Of a DNA stretch of 64,000 bases, positions 17,609-25,968 are shown piece by piece. Numbering within the stretch: position 1 is the stretch's first letter; every line of letters starts with the position of its first letter. The stretch is taken from positions 235,065 to 299,064 of the forward strand of contig JBGTDX010000036.1 in the NCBI GenBank assembly GCA_041748075.1. The letters run 5' to 3'. The notes under the pieces were generated by a model. It worked only from the letters and a program-made list of their open reading frames with translations, did not search any database and was not told the DNA's origin. The DNA is from JBGSYJ01 sp041748075. GTDB lineage: Bacteria; Acidobacteriota; Thermoanaerobaculia; Gp7-AA8. The translations under genes were made by a program, and so were the position numbers.

Positions 17609-17851
17609 ATGTCTGAAATGGATAGCGCAACGGGACCAGCTACGGCAGAGCAGCGCTTCAGTGCCGATATGACCGTAGGGCAGGCAATGTCCACGCACCC
17701 GAACGCCCGATGGGTGTTCGCTTCCTATCACCTCGGCGGCTGCTCTCATTGTGCAATCTCCGAGGAGGAGACCGTGGCACAGGTCGCCGAGGGCTACGGG
17801 GTGCCGCTGGACAAGCTCATCGAGGATCTCAACTCGCTCTTCAACGCCTGA
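17609..17851 (+). CDS. DUF1858-type CxxC redox-disulfide protein
   Basis: 80 aa. FSADMTVGQAMSTHPNARWV followed by GGCSHCAISEEETV matches the small DUF1858 / 'hybrid-cluster-protein-associated redox disulfide' family, with the CxxC at residues ~45-48. AGGAG sits 8 nt before the ATG. It is divergent from moaD. No hybrid cluster protein gene is in the window. It probably binds iron-sulfur or acts as a thiol switch; the partner is unknown. Confidence 0.85.
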   Translation: MSEMDSATGPATAEQRFSADMTVGQAMSTHPNARWVFASYHLGGCSHCAISEEETVAQVAEGYGVPLDKLIEDLNSLFNA

Positions 17852-18322
17852 CCCCGCCTTGGCAGAGGATTCCAATCTCCTGCGTTTCTGGAACCGCCTG
17901 GCGGATGGAGGGAAGCTTGGCTCCGTAAATCTTTCCGGTACAAGTGCTCGCTGCCTTTATGAATCCGCTATCGTCCCGGGTCCCCGGACGGAACTTTTTT
18001 TAAATAACTCTCCACGTAATTCATTCGCTGTCCGTACCTTACGGCAGCCTCCGATCATGATTCAGCCGAAGAGTTTCCGTGGCCACTTTCCTCTGACCGG
18101 AGTTGGCTCTGAACATGCAACCAGCCGACCCAATGATGAAAGTGGCTACGAACGATGGGCTCGAAACCACGGCGCGGATCCAACCTACTTGTCCGCGTTC
18201 AGTGACTGCTGCGGTTCCTCACCTTACTTTGGACCGATTTTGGACGATTTTTCTTCTAACCTCCCTACACCCTTCCTCCTGACAATACTGCAGCGGTCCA
18301 AACCCACCCATCAAGACACTGA
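17852..18322. other. Gap with no recognisable gene
   Basis: An open frame crosses part of this stretch (to 18416), but it has no start signal, no recognisable motif and unusual composition. A run of T (17996-18002) and the hairpin terminator at 18323 suggest transcription rightward through it, but I see no known RNA family. Confidence 0.5.
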
Positions 18323-18353
18323 CGACCGGCGAAAGCCGGTCGATCTGTTTTTG
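18323..18353 (+). terminator. Rho-independent terminator
   Basis: Stem CGACCGGC / GCCGGTCG closed by a GAAA tetraloop and followed by a T-rich tail (ATCTGTTTTT). It may end the 17609 transcript or an unannotated RNA. Confidence 0.65.
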
Positions 18354-18383
18354 GGGGGAGAGGGCTGCGCGCGTGGTTCACAA

Positions 18384-18487
18384 AGTAGTCAGGAGTCAGG
18401 AGTCAATAGTCAGTAGCCCACCCGCCCCGCGCTCTACAGGCTACCGACTCCTGGCTCCTGGCTCCTGACTCCTGACTCCTGACTACT
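18384..18487. repeat. Paired inverted heptamer arrays upstream of polA
   Basis: Left array 18384-18418: five 7-nt units of the A(G)(T/G)AGTC type. Right array 18446-18487: six GACTCCT/GGCTCCT units. The outer 21 nt are exact reverse complements (18384-18404 versus 18467-18487), so the region can form a long hairpin. Confidence 0.9.
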
Positions 18488-18522
18488 GTTCTCTCACTAC
18501 CCGTCCGCTGATTGCCGCGCCA

Positions 18523-18528
18523 TATAAT
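18523..18528 (+). promoter_or_regulatory. -10 box of polA, leaderless type
   Basis: Perfect TATAAT, ending 9 nt before the polA ATG. No good -35 hexamer at 16-18 nt. Transcription would begin within 3 nt of the start codon. Confidence 0.5.
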
Positions 18529-18537
18529 CCGATTCCC

Positions 18538-21297
18538 ATGACGAAGCAGTCCAACGGAAAAACTCTCTTTCTCGTCGACGGATCGAACAATCTCTACCGC
18601 AGCTACTTCGCGATCCGCGGACTGACGACTTCTTCGGGCCTCGCAACCAACGCAGCGTACGGCTTCACGCAGATGCTGCGGAAATTGCTCAAGGATCACA
18701 ATCCCGATGCGATCGGAGTCGCGTTCGACGTCAAAGGGCAGAAGGTCCGGAGCGAGCAGTACCAGGATTACAAGAAGGACAGAAAGCCGATGCCGGACGA
18801 CCTGTCGATTCAGATTCCATTCGTCCTGGAGATCTGCGAGGGATTCGGGATTCCGGTCATTACGATTCCGGAGTATGAGGCGGACGATCTGATCGGCTCA
18901 CTCGCGTGCACCGCGCGCGATGCCGGCTATCGCGTGGTGCTTGCCACGTCGGACAAGGACTTCTTTCAGCTCGTCGGAGACGGCATCCTTTTCTATCACA
19001 CCGTTCGCGAAGTTCTTTACGACGAAGCGGGAGTTCGGGAAGTTTTCGGACTGGAGCCCCGCCAGGTCGTCGACGTGATGGCGATCTGGGGAGATGCAAT
19101 CGACAACATTCCGGGCGTTCCGGGAATCGGCGAAAAGGGCGCAAAGGCGCTGATCGAGGAGTTCGGATCGCTCGAGAACCTCTACGTAAACCTCGAGAAG
19201 GTGAAGAAGGCGGCGCAGCGAGCGAAGCTCGAGGAGTATCGCGATCAGGCCTTCCTCTCGCGTGAGCTCGCGCAGATTAAGTGCGACCTGACGGTCGATA
19301 TCGAGCTCGATCAGCTGACGATGAAACCACCGGACCGGGCGAAGCTTCATGAGATCTTCTCGCGACTCGAGTTCACATCTCTGATGCAGGAGTTCCTGCC
19401 CGAGGCTCCCGCGGTCGCGAAGACGTGGCGGGTTGTAAGAACCGAGGCTGAGCTACAGTCGTTTCTGCGAGCTCCGGTCGGGGAGATCGCGGTGCATCTC
19501 GAGCCCGACACGCCGGACTCGTTCGAAGCGCCAATGGCTGCTGCGCTCGCGGTGCGGGAGCACGAAGCGATCATCGTGCCCATGAGCGCGGAGCTGGGCG
19601 GAAGTCAGCCGATCGCGAAGGTGCTTGCCGACCATCTCGCCTCCGGACTCCGTGTGATCGCGCACGACATCAAGACGCAGCTGCGACGCATGCAGGCGGC
19701 TGGGTGGAAGCTTCCGTCAAAGATCGGCGACACGATGATCATTTCCTACGTGCTGAATCCGGGGCTACCGAGTCATTCGTTCGAGAACATCGCGCGCGAC
19801 CGGCTGAAGCGGGACGTGACAAACCGCAAGCAGCTCGCGAAGAGCTCGTCGGAGCGCGCGAAGGCGCAATCGTCCGCCACCGAACGGCCGGAGCCGGCGC
19901 GCTCCGCGTCGCTCGATCTTTTCGAAACGGCTCCCCTGCCGGCCAGCCGGCAGCGCGAGGGCGCGTTCACGCTCGATGAAGCGTCCCTCGAGTTCATGGG
20001 CGAGAAGGCGGAGATCGCGGTTGCGCTTCACGCGATCCTGGACCGGGAGATGAACGCCGACCCGGCGCTTCGCGAGATTTACGAGAGGATCGAGCTTCCG
20101 CTGATCCCTGTGCTGACTCGTATGGAGCAGCGAGGTATCCGGATCGACCTGCCGTTTCTTGCGGCGATGTCGAAGACGATGGGCGAGCAGATCGACGAGC
20201 TCGAGGCGAAGATTTACGCAGCCGCTGGCGAGGAGTTCAACATCAACTCGCCGACACAGCTCGGGGTGATCCTGTTCGAGAAACTGCAGTACCCCGTTCT
20301 GAAGAAGACGCAGAAGACCAAGAGCTCATCGACCGGCGTCGAGGTTCTGCGCGAGCTGGCGAGCTACGGCTACGAGGTGCCAAAGCTCATCCTCGAGCAC
20401 AGGGAACTGCACAAGCTCAAGTCGACGTACGTCGATGCACTGCCGCAGCTGGTGGCGGCTGACGGTCGCGTGCACACGTCATTCAATCAGGCAGTCGCTG
20501 CTACGGGGAGACTTTCCTCGTCCGACCCGAATCTGCAGAACATCCCCATCCGGACGGCGCAGGGCCGGGAGATCCGGCGGGGATTCATTGCCGACCCGGG
20601 CAACGTTCTGCTCGCAGCCGACTACTCGCAGATCGAGCTGCGCATCCTCGCCCACATGTCGGGCGACGAAGAGCTGATCGAGACGTTCCGAAGAGGAGCG
20701 GATATCCACAGGGCAACGGCGGCAAAAGTGTTCAACGTCATGGAGCCTCTGGTGACAACCGACCAGCGCCGCGCGATGAAGACGATCAACTTCGGCGTAC
20801 TTTACGGCATGTCGGCCTTCCGCCTTTCGAACGAGCTCGGCATTTCAGGCAGCGAGGCGAAGGAATTCATCGAAGCGTACTTCGCCCGTTACCCGAAAGT
20901 GCAGCAGTTCCTCTCTCGCACGCTCGATGAGGTGAGGGCGAGCGGAAAGGTGACGACGCTCTTCGGCCGGGTCCGCTACATCTCCGAGATCCACAATCGC
21001 TCATTCGCAGTTCGCGGGAATGCGGAACGGATGGCGATCAACGCGCCGATTCAGGGAACGGCAGCAGACTTGCTGAAGCTGGCCATGATCGCGCTCGACC
21101 GGAGGCTGGAACAGGATGCTCCCCACGCCGCGATGCTTCTAACGGTGCACGACGAGGTCGTTCTCGAGGTGCCGGAAGGTCGCATCGATCAGGTTGTGGG
21201 GATCGTCAGGGAAACGATGGAGAACATTCATCCCCTCGACGTGCCGCTGGCGGTGGAGACGTGCTGGGGGAAGAGTTGGTACGAAGCCAAGGAATAG
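18538..21297 (+). CDS. polA: DNA polymerase I (5' nuclease plus polymerase; proofreading site degenerate)
   Basis: 919 aa. 5' nuclease domain (residues 1-290): LVDGSNNLYRSYFA, YEADDLIGSLA, ATSDKDFFQL, VPGIGEKGAKALI. Central 3'-5' exonuclease-like domain (about 305-510), with the acidic residues lost: the DxE motif reads HLE, the second motif Asp is Gln in HDIKTQ, and the YxxxD-type Asp is Glu. Polymerase domain: DPNLQNIPIRT, LLAADYSQIELR (catalytic Asp), RRAMKTINFGVLYGM (O helix), TVHDEVVLEVPE (catalytic Asp). It should repair and process Okazaki fragments without proofreading, like Taq polymerase. Preceded by a leaderless-type TATAAT. Confidence 0.95.
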   Translation: MTKQSNGKTLFLVDGSNNLYRSYFAIRGLTTSSGLATNAAYGFTQMLRKLLKDHNPDAIGVAFDVKGQKVRSEQYQDYKKDRKPMPDDLSIQIPFVLEICEGFGIPVITIPEYEADDLIGSLACTARDAGYRVVLATSDKDFFQLVGDGILFYHTVREVLYDEAGVREVFGLEPRQVVDVMAIWGDAIDNIPGVPGIGEKGAKALIEEFGSLENLYVNLEKVKKAAQRAKLEEYRDQAFLSRELAQIKCDLTVDIELDQLTMKPPDRAKLHEIFSRLEFTSLMQEFLPEAPAVAKTWRVVRTEAELQSFLRAPVGEIAVHLEPDTPDSFEAPMAAALAVREHEAIIVPMSAELGGSQPIAKVLADHLASGLRVIAHDIKTQLRRMQAAGWKLPSKIGDTMIISYVLNPGLPSHSFENIARDRLKRDVTNRKQLAKSSSERAKAQSSATERPEPARSASLDLFETAPLPASRQREGAFTLDEASLEFMGEKAEIAVALHAILDREMNADPALREIYERIELPLIPVLTRMEQRGIRIDLPFLAAMSKTMGEQIDELEAKIYAAAGEEFNINSPTQLGVILFEKLQYPVLKKTQKTKSSSTGVEVLRELASYGYEVPKLILEHRELHKLKSTYVDALPQLVAADGRVHTSFNQAVAATGRLSSSDPNLQNIPIRTAQGREIRRGFIADPGNVLLAADYSQIELRILAHMSGDEELIETFRRGADIHRATAAKVFNVMEPLVTTDQRRAMKTINFGVLYGMSAFRLSNELGISGSEAKEFIEAYFARYPKVQQFLSRTLDEVRASGKVTTLFGRVRYISEIHNRSFAVRGNAERMAINAPIQGTAADLLKLAMIALDRRLEQDAPHAAMLLTVHDEVVLEVPEGRIDQVVGIVRETMENIHPLDVPLAVETCWGKSWYEAKE

Positions 21298-21319
21298 GGA
21301 GCTCGGAGCCGTCTGGACT

Positions 21320-21399
21320 TGTCATCCTGAGCGCAGCGAAGGATCGTCTTGCGACGCGCAATCCCCGCAGGAAGATCCTTCGCTGCGCTCAGGATGACA
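21320..21399. repeat. REP-like palindrome, copy 2
   Basis: Inverted arms 21320-21345 and 21374-21399 sharing GTCATCCTGAGCGCAGCG. The right end runs into the ATG of the lipoprotein gene at 21399. Confidence 0.9.
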
Positions 21400-22190
21400 T
21401 GGGATTCGGCGTCACCGTTCTCGTCGCCCTCCTGCTCGTCACCCTCCTCTCGACAGGCTGCAATGGCGACTCCGGCGTGGGAGTGGAAGGAGCCATAGTG
21501 CCATCCATCGGCGCGCGCGTTCTCACTATCCGCACGATCATTCCGGACTCCCCCGTGCTGCTGACGACCGTTGTCATCGCGGATGGGAAAGTCCGCCTTG
21601 GCACCGAGACCGACCGCTGGCGGCTCTTCGACGTCGAGAACGGCACGGTGACGTTTGTCGACGACATCGAGCGAACCTACCGGACCGAAACGCACGCGGA
21701 CCTCATGCGCGAGCGGCTCGCGACGCCGCGCGAGGCTGTACCGGAGGGCCTCGCGACGGCGACCATCACGAAGACAGGCAAGAGCCGCGAATTCGAAGGG
21801 ATCGCCGGCGATCAGTACATAATCACGATGGGGGGATACAAGCGAGAGCTGTGGCTCTCGACCACCCCCGCCATCGTTCCGCCGCAGCTGCTGTCGATGA
21901 TGGTTGCCAGCGACCCGGTCAGTGAGGACTCGGCGCCCGCGATGCGGCAGGTGGAATCGCAGCTGGCAAAGTTGCAGGGTTTTCCCATCTTCGAGCGGAG
22001 TGAACTGCAGTATGGCGACAAGCCGCTCGTAATGGAAAAGACGCTCGTGAAGATCGAAGAACGACCGGTGGCCAGAAGTCTGATCACCATCCCGAACGAC
22101 TACCGTGACGCCACGGTCACAGAATCAGCCGCCGGTCAGCAACCCGCTTCGTTAGACCGAGCCGGTCGAAGTGCTCGAGGAGTGGAATGA
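21399..22190 (+). CDS. Lipoprotein of unknown function
   Basis: 263 aa with a type II signal (VTVLVALLLVTLLSTGC, Cys at residue ~21). The mature part is strand-rich: TETDRWRLFDVENGTVTFVD, DDIERTYRTET and GIAGDQYIITMGGYKRELWL. The DUF4412-like idea (metal or lipid-binding beta barrel) is possible but unproven. The ATG is the last codon of the REP-like arm, and the arm's AGGA serves as Shine-Dalgarno. The 3' end overlaps selB by 74 nt tail to tail, so the last ~24 residues may be read-through rather than selected sequence. Confidence 0.7.
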   Translation: MGFGVTVLVALLLVTLLSTGCNGDSGVGVEGAIVPSIGARVLTIRTIIPDSPVLLTTVVIADGKVRLGTETDRWRLFDVENGTVTFVDDIERTYRTETHADLMRERLATPREAVPEGLATATITKTGKSREFEGIAGDQYIITMGGYKRELWLSTTPAIVPPQLLSMMVASDPVSEDSAPAMRQVESQLAKLQGFPIFERSELQYGDKPLVMEKTLVKIEERPVARSLITIPNDYRDATVTESAAGQQPASLDRAGRSARGVE

Positions 22191-24039
22191 TGACTTTCCG
22201 TGTGATGCCGTAAAAGTCCTTGAACCAGGCCACGTCGGCGCTCTCTCCCCGGTGCGGCTCGAGCTTCGCCGCCGACTCTTTGACGGTGTCGCGATGCAGA
22301 TAGATCCCGTCGGCAATCCGGACCAGAACGCCCGTCTTGACGAGAAAGGTGATGACACCTTCGATCACCTTCGGCTTCTGATGAATCGTTTTGATCAGCT
22401 CGGACACGGGCGGTACGACGAGTCCCGCGTCACGGAACCTCATCTCGATCTGCCGGGCAAGCTGACCTTCGGACCCCGCAAGCTCCTTCGAGCGCCCCGG
22501 GACATCGACGGTATCGCCGTTGAGCTCGATGATTCGTTCCCGCTGCAGATCAGACAGCAGATAGTCGACGACGACAGCATCAACGTGAGCCGGAATCGTG
22601 CGCTGGATCAGCTCACTCCGTGACAGGCCGGTCGCGAGCTTGTTCTCCTGAAACCATCTCCGGAGGAACTCCATCACCTCGCGGCGAAACTCACCGATGC
22701 TCTCGCGGTGAAGCCACCTGCGGTCAGCGCCTTTCGATATCCCCACAAGACCTTCGGGATCCTTCGGCAGCTCCTTCTGTATCGATTCGATCCGGAAGCC
22801 CGTCTGATGCTGAAGCTCCCGCATGGAGACGCCGCGCAACCCGCTGAGCCTCGCGACGAGCGGCAGGCGGTCTTCGAGCTGCATCGACTCGAGCGTCGTG
22901 AAGATCTCCGGACGCGTTCCCCGGCGCAGCCTCGCAATGTGAGCGTCGAGAATGATTCCGCCGCCGATCGTGCGCGCCGGCGAATAGCGCCGGACCACGA
23001 AGCGATCGCCGGCGACGGCGGTGACCGGTGATTCGAGACGCAACTGAGCGTACACGGTGCTTCCGGGCCGGATCTCGGCGCCAGACGAATCGACGATTCG
23101 AACGGATCCGAGGAGCTCTGCCGAGTAGTGGTGAAACCGAATGCGCGACTGATCCTTCAATGGAGGCGCATCGGGTAACAGCTCCAGCCGGACGGTTAGG
23201 ATCTGCGAGGGTCGCAGTGTTCCCGGCACGACGATCTGCTGACCGCGATGCAGTTGTTCGAGCGTCACATCGGGAAGGTTCACGCTCGTTCGCTCTCCCG
23301 CAACGGAGCTCGCGCGCGCCTCGCCGTGCACCTGAATGTTTCGCGCGCGGCTTCGCAGTCCCTCGGGCAGAATCTCTACGTCGGCGTCGAGGCCCAGCTC
23401 ACCGCTCAGAGACGTTCCCGTGATGACCGAGCCGAAGCCTTTCATCGTGAACGCGCGATCGACAGGCAGCCGAAAGACCATCCGCTTCGCATCCCTCTCG
23501 GGCGCACGCGCCACGGATTCCAGCAGGGCTTCGCGCAACTCGGCAATGCCCGCGCCGGTCACGCTGCTGACGGGGATGATCGGCCGCCACTCGAGCATGC
23601 TGCCGTGTAGCAGTTCCTCAACCTCGAGACGAACGAGATCGATCATCTCCGGCTCCACCAGATCGCTCTTGGTAATGGCGACGACGCCGTCGGGAATCTG
23701 AAGGAGCCTGCAGATCGCGAAATGCTCCCGCGTCTGCGGCTTGATGGATTCCTCCGCGGAGACGACGAGGAGCACGCTGTCGATTCCACCGATGCCGGCC
23801 AGCATGTTTTTCACGAAACGCTCGTGTCCGGGAACGTCGACGAAGCCGATCTGGTAGTCGCCCGCGACGAGGTTCGCGAAGCCGAGGTCGATGGTAATGC
23901 CGCGTCGTTTCTCCTCGGGGAGGCGGTCGGCGTCGATGCCGGTCAGCGCGCGTACGAGCGCCGTCTTGCCGTGATCGATGTGTCCAGCAGTGCCGACGAC
24001 GCGGCGTTTGGGTGGGGAGGCGGGTGTGGGGTCGTTCAT
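22117..24039 (-). CDS. selB: Selenocysteine-specific translation elongation factor SelB
   Basis: 640 aa. The GTPase domain has GHIDHGKTALVRALTG (P-loop), RRGITIDLGFA (switch I), DVPGHERFVKNML and TKSD; two beta-barrel domains follow, with RGFG-like VTGTSLSGELGLDADVEI and a segment like EF-Tu domain 3. The C-terminal ~200 residues form winged helices that read the SECIS hairpin (FKDFYGITRKVIIPLLEHFD near the end). It delivers Sec-tRNA to UGA codons. No selA, selD, tRNA-Sec or obvious UGA-containing selenoprotein is in this window, so the others must lie elsewhere. Confidence 0.93.
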   Translation of the reverse strand: MNDPTPASPPKRRVVGTAGHIDHGKTALVRALTGIDADRLPEEKRRGITIDLGFANLVAGDYQIGFVDVPGHERFVKNMLAGIGGIDSVLLVVSAEESIKPQTREHFAICRLLQIPDGVVAITKSDLVEPEMIDLVRLEVEELLHGSMLEWRPIIPVSSVTGAGIAELREALLESVARAPERDAKRMVFRLPVDRAFTMKGFGSVITGTSLSGELGLDADVEILPEGLRSRARNIQVHGEARASSVAGERTSVNLPDVTLEQLHRGQQIVVPGTLRPSQILTVRLELLPDAPPLKDQSRIRFHHYSAELLGSVRIVDSSGAEIRPGSTVYAQLRLESPVTAVAGDRFVVRRYSPARTIGGGIILDAHIARLRRGTRPEIFTTLESMQLEDRLPLVARLSGLRGVSMRELQHQTGFRIESIQKELPKDPEGLVGISKGADRRWLHRESIGEFRREVMEFLRRWFQENKLATGLSRSELIQRTIPAHVDAVVVDYLLSDLQRERIIELNGDTVDVPGRSKELAGSEGQLARQIEMRFRDAGLVVPPVSELIKTIHQKPKVIEGVITFLVKTGVLVRIADGIYLHRDTVKESAAKLEPHRGESADVAWFKDFYGITRKVIIPLLEHFDRLGLTKRVADRRLIL

Positions 24040-24060
24040 GCAGATAGGCGGTTCGGGTTG

Positions 24061-24148
24061 GTGTCATCCTGAGCGCAGCGAAGGATCCCGTGCCTCGAGG
24101 CGATACTGCAAGTCTACAGGGGATCCTTCGCTTCGCTCAGGATGACAC
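24061..24148. repeat. REP-like palindrome, copy 3
   Basis: Inverted arms 24061-24089 and 24119-24148. The left arm is the GCGCAGCG variant and the right arm GCTTCGCTC, so the copy is an asymmetric hybrid of copies 1 and 2. Confidence 0.9.
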
Positions 24149-24185
24149 AACAGCCGGGTTGCGCGTAGTCGATGACCACACCATT

Positions 24186-25007
24186 TCACATTCGCTCCTT
24201 CATCATCTCGACCATTGGGGGTGGCACCCGCGCGGTGAGTCCCATCATCTGCTGAAGATCGATTGCGTTCACGATCGCCTGACCTCGAAAGTGATTGTTC
24301 GTGATCACGTAAACGTCGCCTTTTTTCTCGAGCTCGCGAATTCTCTTCGCCCACGGCTCGAGCTCTTCTTTCGTGTAGAGATAGTCGTAGCGTTCCCATG
24401 CTTCGTCGTGCTCGAACCACTTCTCGTAGTTTCTTCCGTGGAACCTCACGTACGAGATCGGGCCGGAGGCAACAGCCGAGGGCTTTACTGAATCGGAGAA
24501 GAGAGGCTGATCGATGTTCACGAACGTCATCGACCTCTCCTCGAGAAATCTGATGAAGCCCTCGTTCTGAAAGGTCGAGTGCCGCACCTCCACCGCTTTC
24601 GGGTAGTCGTGAAACGCCTCGGCGATGCCGTCGAGGCGAGCGAGCGCCTCTTCGCCATTCCTGAAACTCCAGGGAAACTGAATGAGCACTGCTGCGAGAT
24701 TGCCAGCGGTGTGAAGTGGATCGAGGAAATCACGGAAAGCGGCGATGTCTTCGGGCGGCTGAACTTTTTCGTGTGTAAAGCCGCGAAAGAGCTTTACGGT
24801 GAACTGGAAGTCCGCATTGAAGGCGGTCCGTTTCGTCCAGCTCTCCGCATGTGCAGGCGGCGGAATCCTGTAGAACGATGAGTTGACTTCGATGGTGTCG
24901 AAGTAAGACGCGAGATATTCGAGGTGATCGAAGCGGGAGCCGTGGGGAGGGTAGACAATGCCTTCCCAGTCCTTGTAACTCCAGCCTGCGGGTCCGAGGC
25001 GGATCAT
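24186..25007 (-). CDS. DUF72 (YecE-like) TIM-barrel protein
   Basis: 273 aa. LGPAGWSYKDWEGIVYP, FDTIEVNSSFYRIP, ESWTKRT, FTVKLFRGFTH, AVEVRHSTF, and VRFHGRNY with YVITNNHFRGQA near the C-terminus match the DUF72 family throughout. The biochemical role is unknown; it has a TIM-barrel fold with conserved Glu, Arg and His residues in a pocket. A TACTTT hexamer lies 7 nt before the start. Single-gene unit. Confidence 0.9.
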   Translation of the reverse strand: MIRLGPAGWSYKDWEGIVYPPHGSRFDHLEYLASYFDTIEVNSSFYRIPPPAHAESWTKRTAFNADFQFTVKLFRGFTHEKVQPPEDIAAFRDFLDPLHTAGNLAAVLIQFPWSFRNGEEALARLDGIAEAFHDYPKAVEVRHSTFQNEGFIRFLEERSMTFVNIDQPLFSDSVKPSAVASGPISYVRFHGRNYEKWFEHDEAWERYDYLYTKEELEPWAKRIRELEKKGDVYVITNNHFRGQAIVNAIDLQQMMGLTARVPPPMVEMMKERM

Positions 25008-25016
25008 GTTTTTAAA

Positions 25017-25037
25017 AGTAGACAGTACACAGTAGAC
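25017..25037. repeat. Short heptamer repeat (AGTAGAC x3)
   Basis: Three tandem units, AGTAGAC AGTACAC AGTAGAC, directly upstream of the DUF72 gene. Confidence 0.7.
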
Positions 25038-25384
25038 AGGACCCCGCCCGTCCGTCTGGCTAGTGCACGGGCCACTCTAACCATCTAACTCTCACCCGGG
25101 CAGTTATTTGGACCATTCTGCAAGTGCCCGGTTATTCGTTGCCTTTGCTCAAGACTCTGTGCTACAACCGCGCGCAACGGACCAATTTATTCAATGTCGT
25201 TGCTGGGCAAAGGTTTCCTTCGGCCAGAACTGTGTCCGTTTGCAGAAAGGGGATGATCGCTACTCTACCCAGGTAAGGCACTTTACGCGGGGACAGAGAG
25301 TCGCGGCAACCCCGCACGCGCACGTCACGCTGCGGCACCAAGGTTTTTCGGATTCAGTACCAATTCTTAGGAGATCGAAGTCCC
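25038..25384 (+). promoter_or_regulatory. Long gene-free leader of the zinc-ribbon gene
   Basis: No gene is seen in these ~350 nt. The half nearer the gene has inverted segments (TGCCTTTGC near 25140 with GGGCAAAGG near 25206; CGGGG near 25288 with CCCCG near 25312), so a structured 5' untranslated region is possible. AGGAGA lies 12 nt before the ATG. I recognise no named riboswitch. Confidence 0.35.
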
Positions 25385-25705
25385 ATGGACAACTTCAACG
25401 ATAAAAGTCTCAACTGTGTCGAGTGCGGCGGCGAGTTTACCTTTACCCGTAACGAGCAGGCTTTCTACGCGGAGCGCGGTTTCACGAACGAGCCGAAGCG
25501 TTGCAAGAACTGCCGCGACAAGAGGAAGGGTGGCGGCCGCGAGGCCAGTGGAGGCGGACGCGACCGCTCCATGGTCAGCGTAACCTGTGACAGCTGTGGC
25601 GTGACGACCGAAGTGCCTTTCACCCCCGTGAGCGGAAAGCCGGTGTATTGCCGCGAGTGCTACAACCAGCGCCGTTCTCAGCCCCGCTCGAATAGCTGGG
25701 CGTAG
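25385..25705 (+). CDS. Small zinc-ribbon protein (zf-trcl plus second CxxC pair)
   Basis: 106 aa. The first zinc ribbon is LNCVECGGEFTFTRNEQAFY ... EPKRCKNCRDKRK (CxxC at residues ~11-14 and ~39-42); the second is VTCDSCGVTTEVPFTPVSG ... YCRECYNQR. A Gly/Arg-rich linker separates them and the tail is basic. Four CxxC pairs and a positive linker suggest RNA or DNA binding. These proteins often have cold-shock-like expression, which fits the long leader, but no function is established. A strong terminator follows. Confidence 0.85.
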   Translation: MDNFNDKSLNCVECGGEFTFTRNEQAFYAERGFTNEPKRCKNCRDKRKGGGREASGGGRDRSMVSVTCDSCGVTTEVPFTPVSGKPVYCRECYNQRRSQPRSNSWA

Positions 25706-25727
25706 TCCAACTTCATCGAGTTCATCA

Positions 25728-25755
25728 GACGGGCGCCTCGCGCCCGTCTTTTTTT
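25728..25755 (+). terminator. Rho-independent terminator
   Basis: Stem GACGGGCG / CGCCCGTC, loop CCTCG, then eight T. It ends the zinc-ribbon transcript. Confidence 0.92.
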
Positions 25756-25795
25756 GTGTTTGAAATGAGTGTCGAGTCGACAGAGGACGAAAAGC

Positions 25796-25887
25796 GAATG
25801 TTGAATGTTGAATGTTGAATGGGATCCTTCAGAGATTTGAGTTCTGCGCGTATGAGTTGCCGCTCTTCAATTTCAACATTCAACACT
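25796..25887. repeat. Heptamer array (GAATGTT)4 with inverted partner
   Basis: Four GAATGTT units at 25796-25823. About 45 nt later, 25866-25887 reads TTCAACATTCAACA, the reverse complement of two units. Confidence 0.75.
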
Positions 25888-25929
25888 CCGTCCCCCTCTC
25901 TCCCGCAAACCATCCCCAACACCCCCCAT

Positions 25930-25959
25930 TTGAATTCGTCCCCCCTCCCTCACTAGAAT
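25930..25959 (+). promoter_or_regulatory. Promoter of cysK, leaderless type
   Basis: TTGAAT, an 18-nt spacer and TAGAAT, with the -10 ending 9 nt before the TTG start codon. It supports the unusual TTG start. Confidence 0.55.
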
Positions 25960-25968
25960 GGCCCCGCC

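Noticed and set aside
17996..18353. Small RNA ending at the 18323 terminator
   Set aside because: No promoter or recognisable RNA family (6S, SRP, RNase P and tmRNA motifs not seen).
17751..18416. 221-codon frame covering the gap before polA
   Set aside because: Overlaps the CxxC protein gene, crosses a terminator and repeats, and shows no family motif.
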